A DNA stretch of 64,000 nucleotides from Calliopsis andreniformis. Its lineage: Eukaryota; Arthropoda; Insecta; Hymenoptera; Andrenidae. Below the pieces are notes generated by a model that was given only the letters and a program-made list of their open reading frames with translations, did no database searches and was not told where the DNA came from. The position numbers and the translations under genes are program-made. Below are positions 63,421-64,000 of this stretch, one piece after another (within the stretch, counting starts at the first letter, position 1; every line of letters starts with the position of its first letter). The DNA lies in the NCBI RefSeq assembly GCF_051401765.1, contig NW_027480422.1, positions 10,310,001 to 10,374,000 of the forward strand, read 5' to 3'.

Positions 63421-64000
63421 CGTAGAAATGACCATATCTTTCACACTGGTTGCAATTATTCCTGTTATACGATGGAAAAACTGTTGTATTTGTATTGTAT
63501 TTTATGCTTCTGGCGTTGACTTCTTAGGCCCTAATTATTCGATCTGGTGGAGCAACGCCCTAGGGTGAAGCCTAGGTTGCCCGGAACGTAGAAATGACCA
63601 TAACTTTCATACTGGTTGCAATTATTCGTTTTATACCGTGGAAAGACTGTTGTATTTATATTGTATTTTATAGTTAATGGCGATGTCTTCTAGGGCCGTA
63701 GCTATCCGATGTGGTTGAGCAACGCCCTAGAGTGAAGCCTCGGTTGCCCGAAACGTATAAATGACCATAGCTTTCATACTTGTTGCAATTATTCCTGTTA
63801 TACAAGGGAAAAACTGTTGTATTTATATTGTATTTTATGCTTCTGGCGTTGACTTCTTAGGCCCTAACTATTCGATCTGGTGGAGCATGGCCCTAGAGTG
63901 AAGCCTAGGTTGCACGTAACGTAGAAATGCCCATTACTTTCACACTGGTGGTAATTATTCCTGTTATACGATGGAATAACTGTTGTATTTTTGTTTTATT
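63421..64000 (+). repeat. Partial further copy of the 16-monomer repeat, cut by window end
   Basis: From cgtagaaatgaccatatc at 63421 the sequence follows 46660-47239 of the 16-monomer repeat (offset 16,761 bp, close to 101 monomers), including gttaatggcgatg, cgtataaatgacc and ttgcacgtaacgtag. It shares acttcttaggccctaatt with copies 2 and 3, and tttttgttttatt with copies 1 and 3. Copy 3 or an unseen relative is therefore the closest match. The copy continues beyond the window. Confidence 0.9.

Larger units (their letters stand above)
1..64000 (+). repeat. 166-bp satellite DNA array, whole window
   Basis: The entire window is a head-to-tail array of a unit of about 166 bp, roughly 385 copies, all in the same orientation. 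The same landmarks recur in every unit in the same order: tggtggagcaacgccctaga, then aagcctaggttgcc, then gaacgtagaaatgacca, then ggttgcaattatt, then atacgatggaaaaactg, then ttatgcttctggcgttgac. I found no inserted transposon, inversion or unique sequence, and both window ends lie inside the array. This organisation is typical of eukaryotic centromeric or pericentromeric heterochromatin. That genomic location is an inference from family behaviour, since no flanking sequence is present. I do not recognise the family, so no satellite name or species is given. The array could also be subtelomeric or interstitial heterochromatin. Confidence 0.98.

Noticed and set aside
1..64000. CRISPR array, because of regular repetition
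   Set aside because: There are no short repeats separated by unique spacers. The whole 166-bp unit is repeated, and there are no cas genes.
1..64000. Primate alpha satellite
   Set aside because: The unit is 166 bp, not 171 bp. The sequence does not follow the alpha satellite consensus as I know it, and the CENP-B-like motif lacks two core G.
1..64000. Ribosomal, tRNA, 5S or histone gene tandem array
   Set aside because: No tRNA cloverleaf, A/B box pair, 5S-like internal control region or coding frame is constant across units. The 166-bp unit is also too short for a histone cluster.
1..64000. Transposon or retroelement remnants, poly-A tails, telomeric repeats
   Set aside because: I looked for breaks in the monomer rhythm, terminal repeats, target-site duplications, long A or T runs and TTAGGG- or TTTAGGG-type runs, and found none.
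1..64000. A hidden non-satellite system (defence locus, gene cluster, regulatory RNA)
   Set aside because: Reading from start to end, every stretch could be placed in the 166-bp monomer frame. No segment of more than a few bases falls outside it.

Overview
The whole 64,000-base window is one uninterrupted head-to-tail satellite DNA array. I see no gene, RNA gene, transposon, unique flank or change of orientation. The repeating unit is about 166 bp (hand count of a consensus; about 42% G+C), so the window holds roughly 385 monomers, all in the same direction. A pure tandem array of nucleosome-scale monomers with higher-order structure points to a eukaryotic centromeric or pericentromeric (possibly subtelomeric) heterochromatin block. 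I do not recognise the monomer. It is not the 171-bp primate alpha satellite or any other family I can name from the sequence, so the species is left open.

Layout by homogenisation pattern (boundaries good to about one monomer): 1-2231, diverged monomers; 2232-4598, a 7-monomer block (about 1,162 bp) twice in tandem; 4599-5875, mosaic; 5876-12841, a 21-monomer block of 3,483 bp twice, almost identical, with a contracted third copy to about 14110; 14111-15390, mosaic; 15391-17712, another 7-monomer block (1,161 bp) twice; 17713-20935, mosaic with an 11-12-monomer duplication; 20936-36860, a 49-monomer block of 8,125 bp duplicated in tandem, the second copy lacking exactly two monomers; 36861-38390, mosaic; 38391-44631, an 18-monomer block (2,987 bp) followed by a truncated copy and a nested 5-monomer (830 bp) duplication; 44632-46496, mosaic; 46497-54067, a 16-monomer higher-order repeat of 2,657 bp in about 2.85 copies; 54068-63420, the most diverged stretch; 63421-64000, the start of another copy of part of the 16-monomer repeat, running off the window.

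The parts fit a single process: repeated in-register unequal exchange, sister-chromatid exchange or replication slippage amplifies local blocks of 1 to 49 monomers, nests them and later trims them. Every duplication offset I measured is a whole number of monomers, give or take a few single-base indels. Short open reading frames are scattered through the array. They are by-products of the repeat (166 is not a multiple of 3) and are not annotated as genes. All identities and offsets come from reading and counting by eye, not from alignment software.
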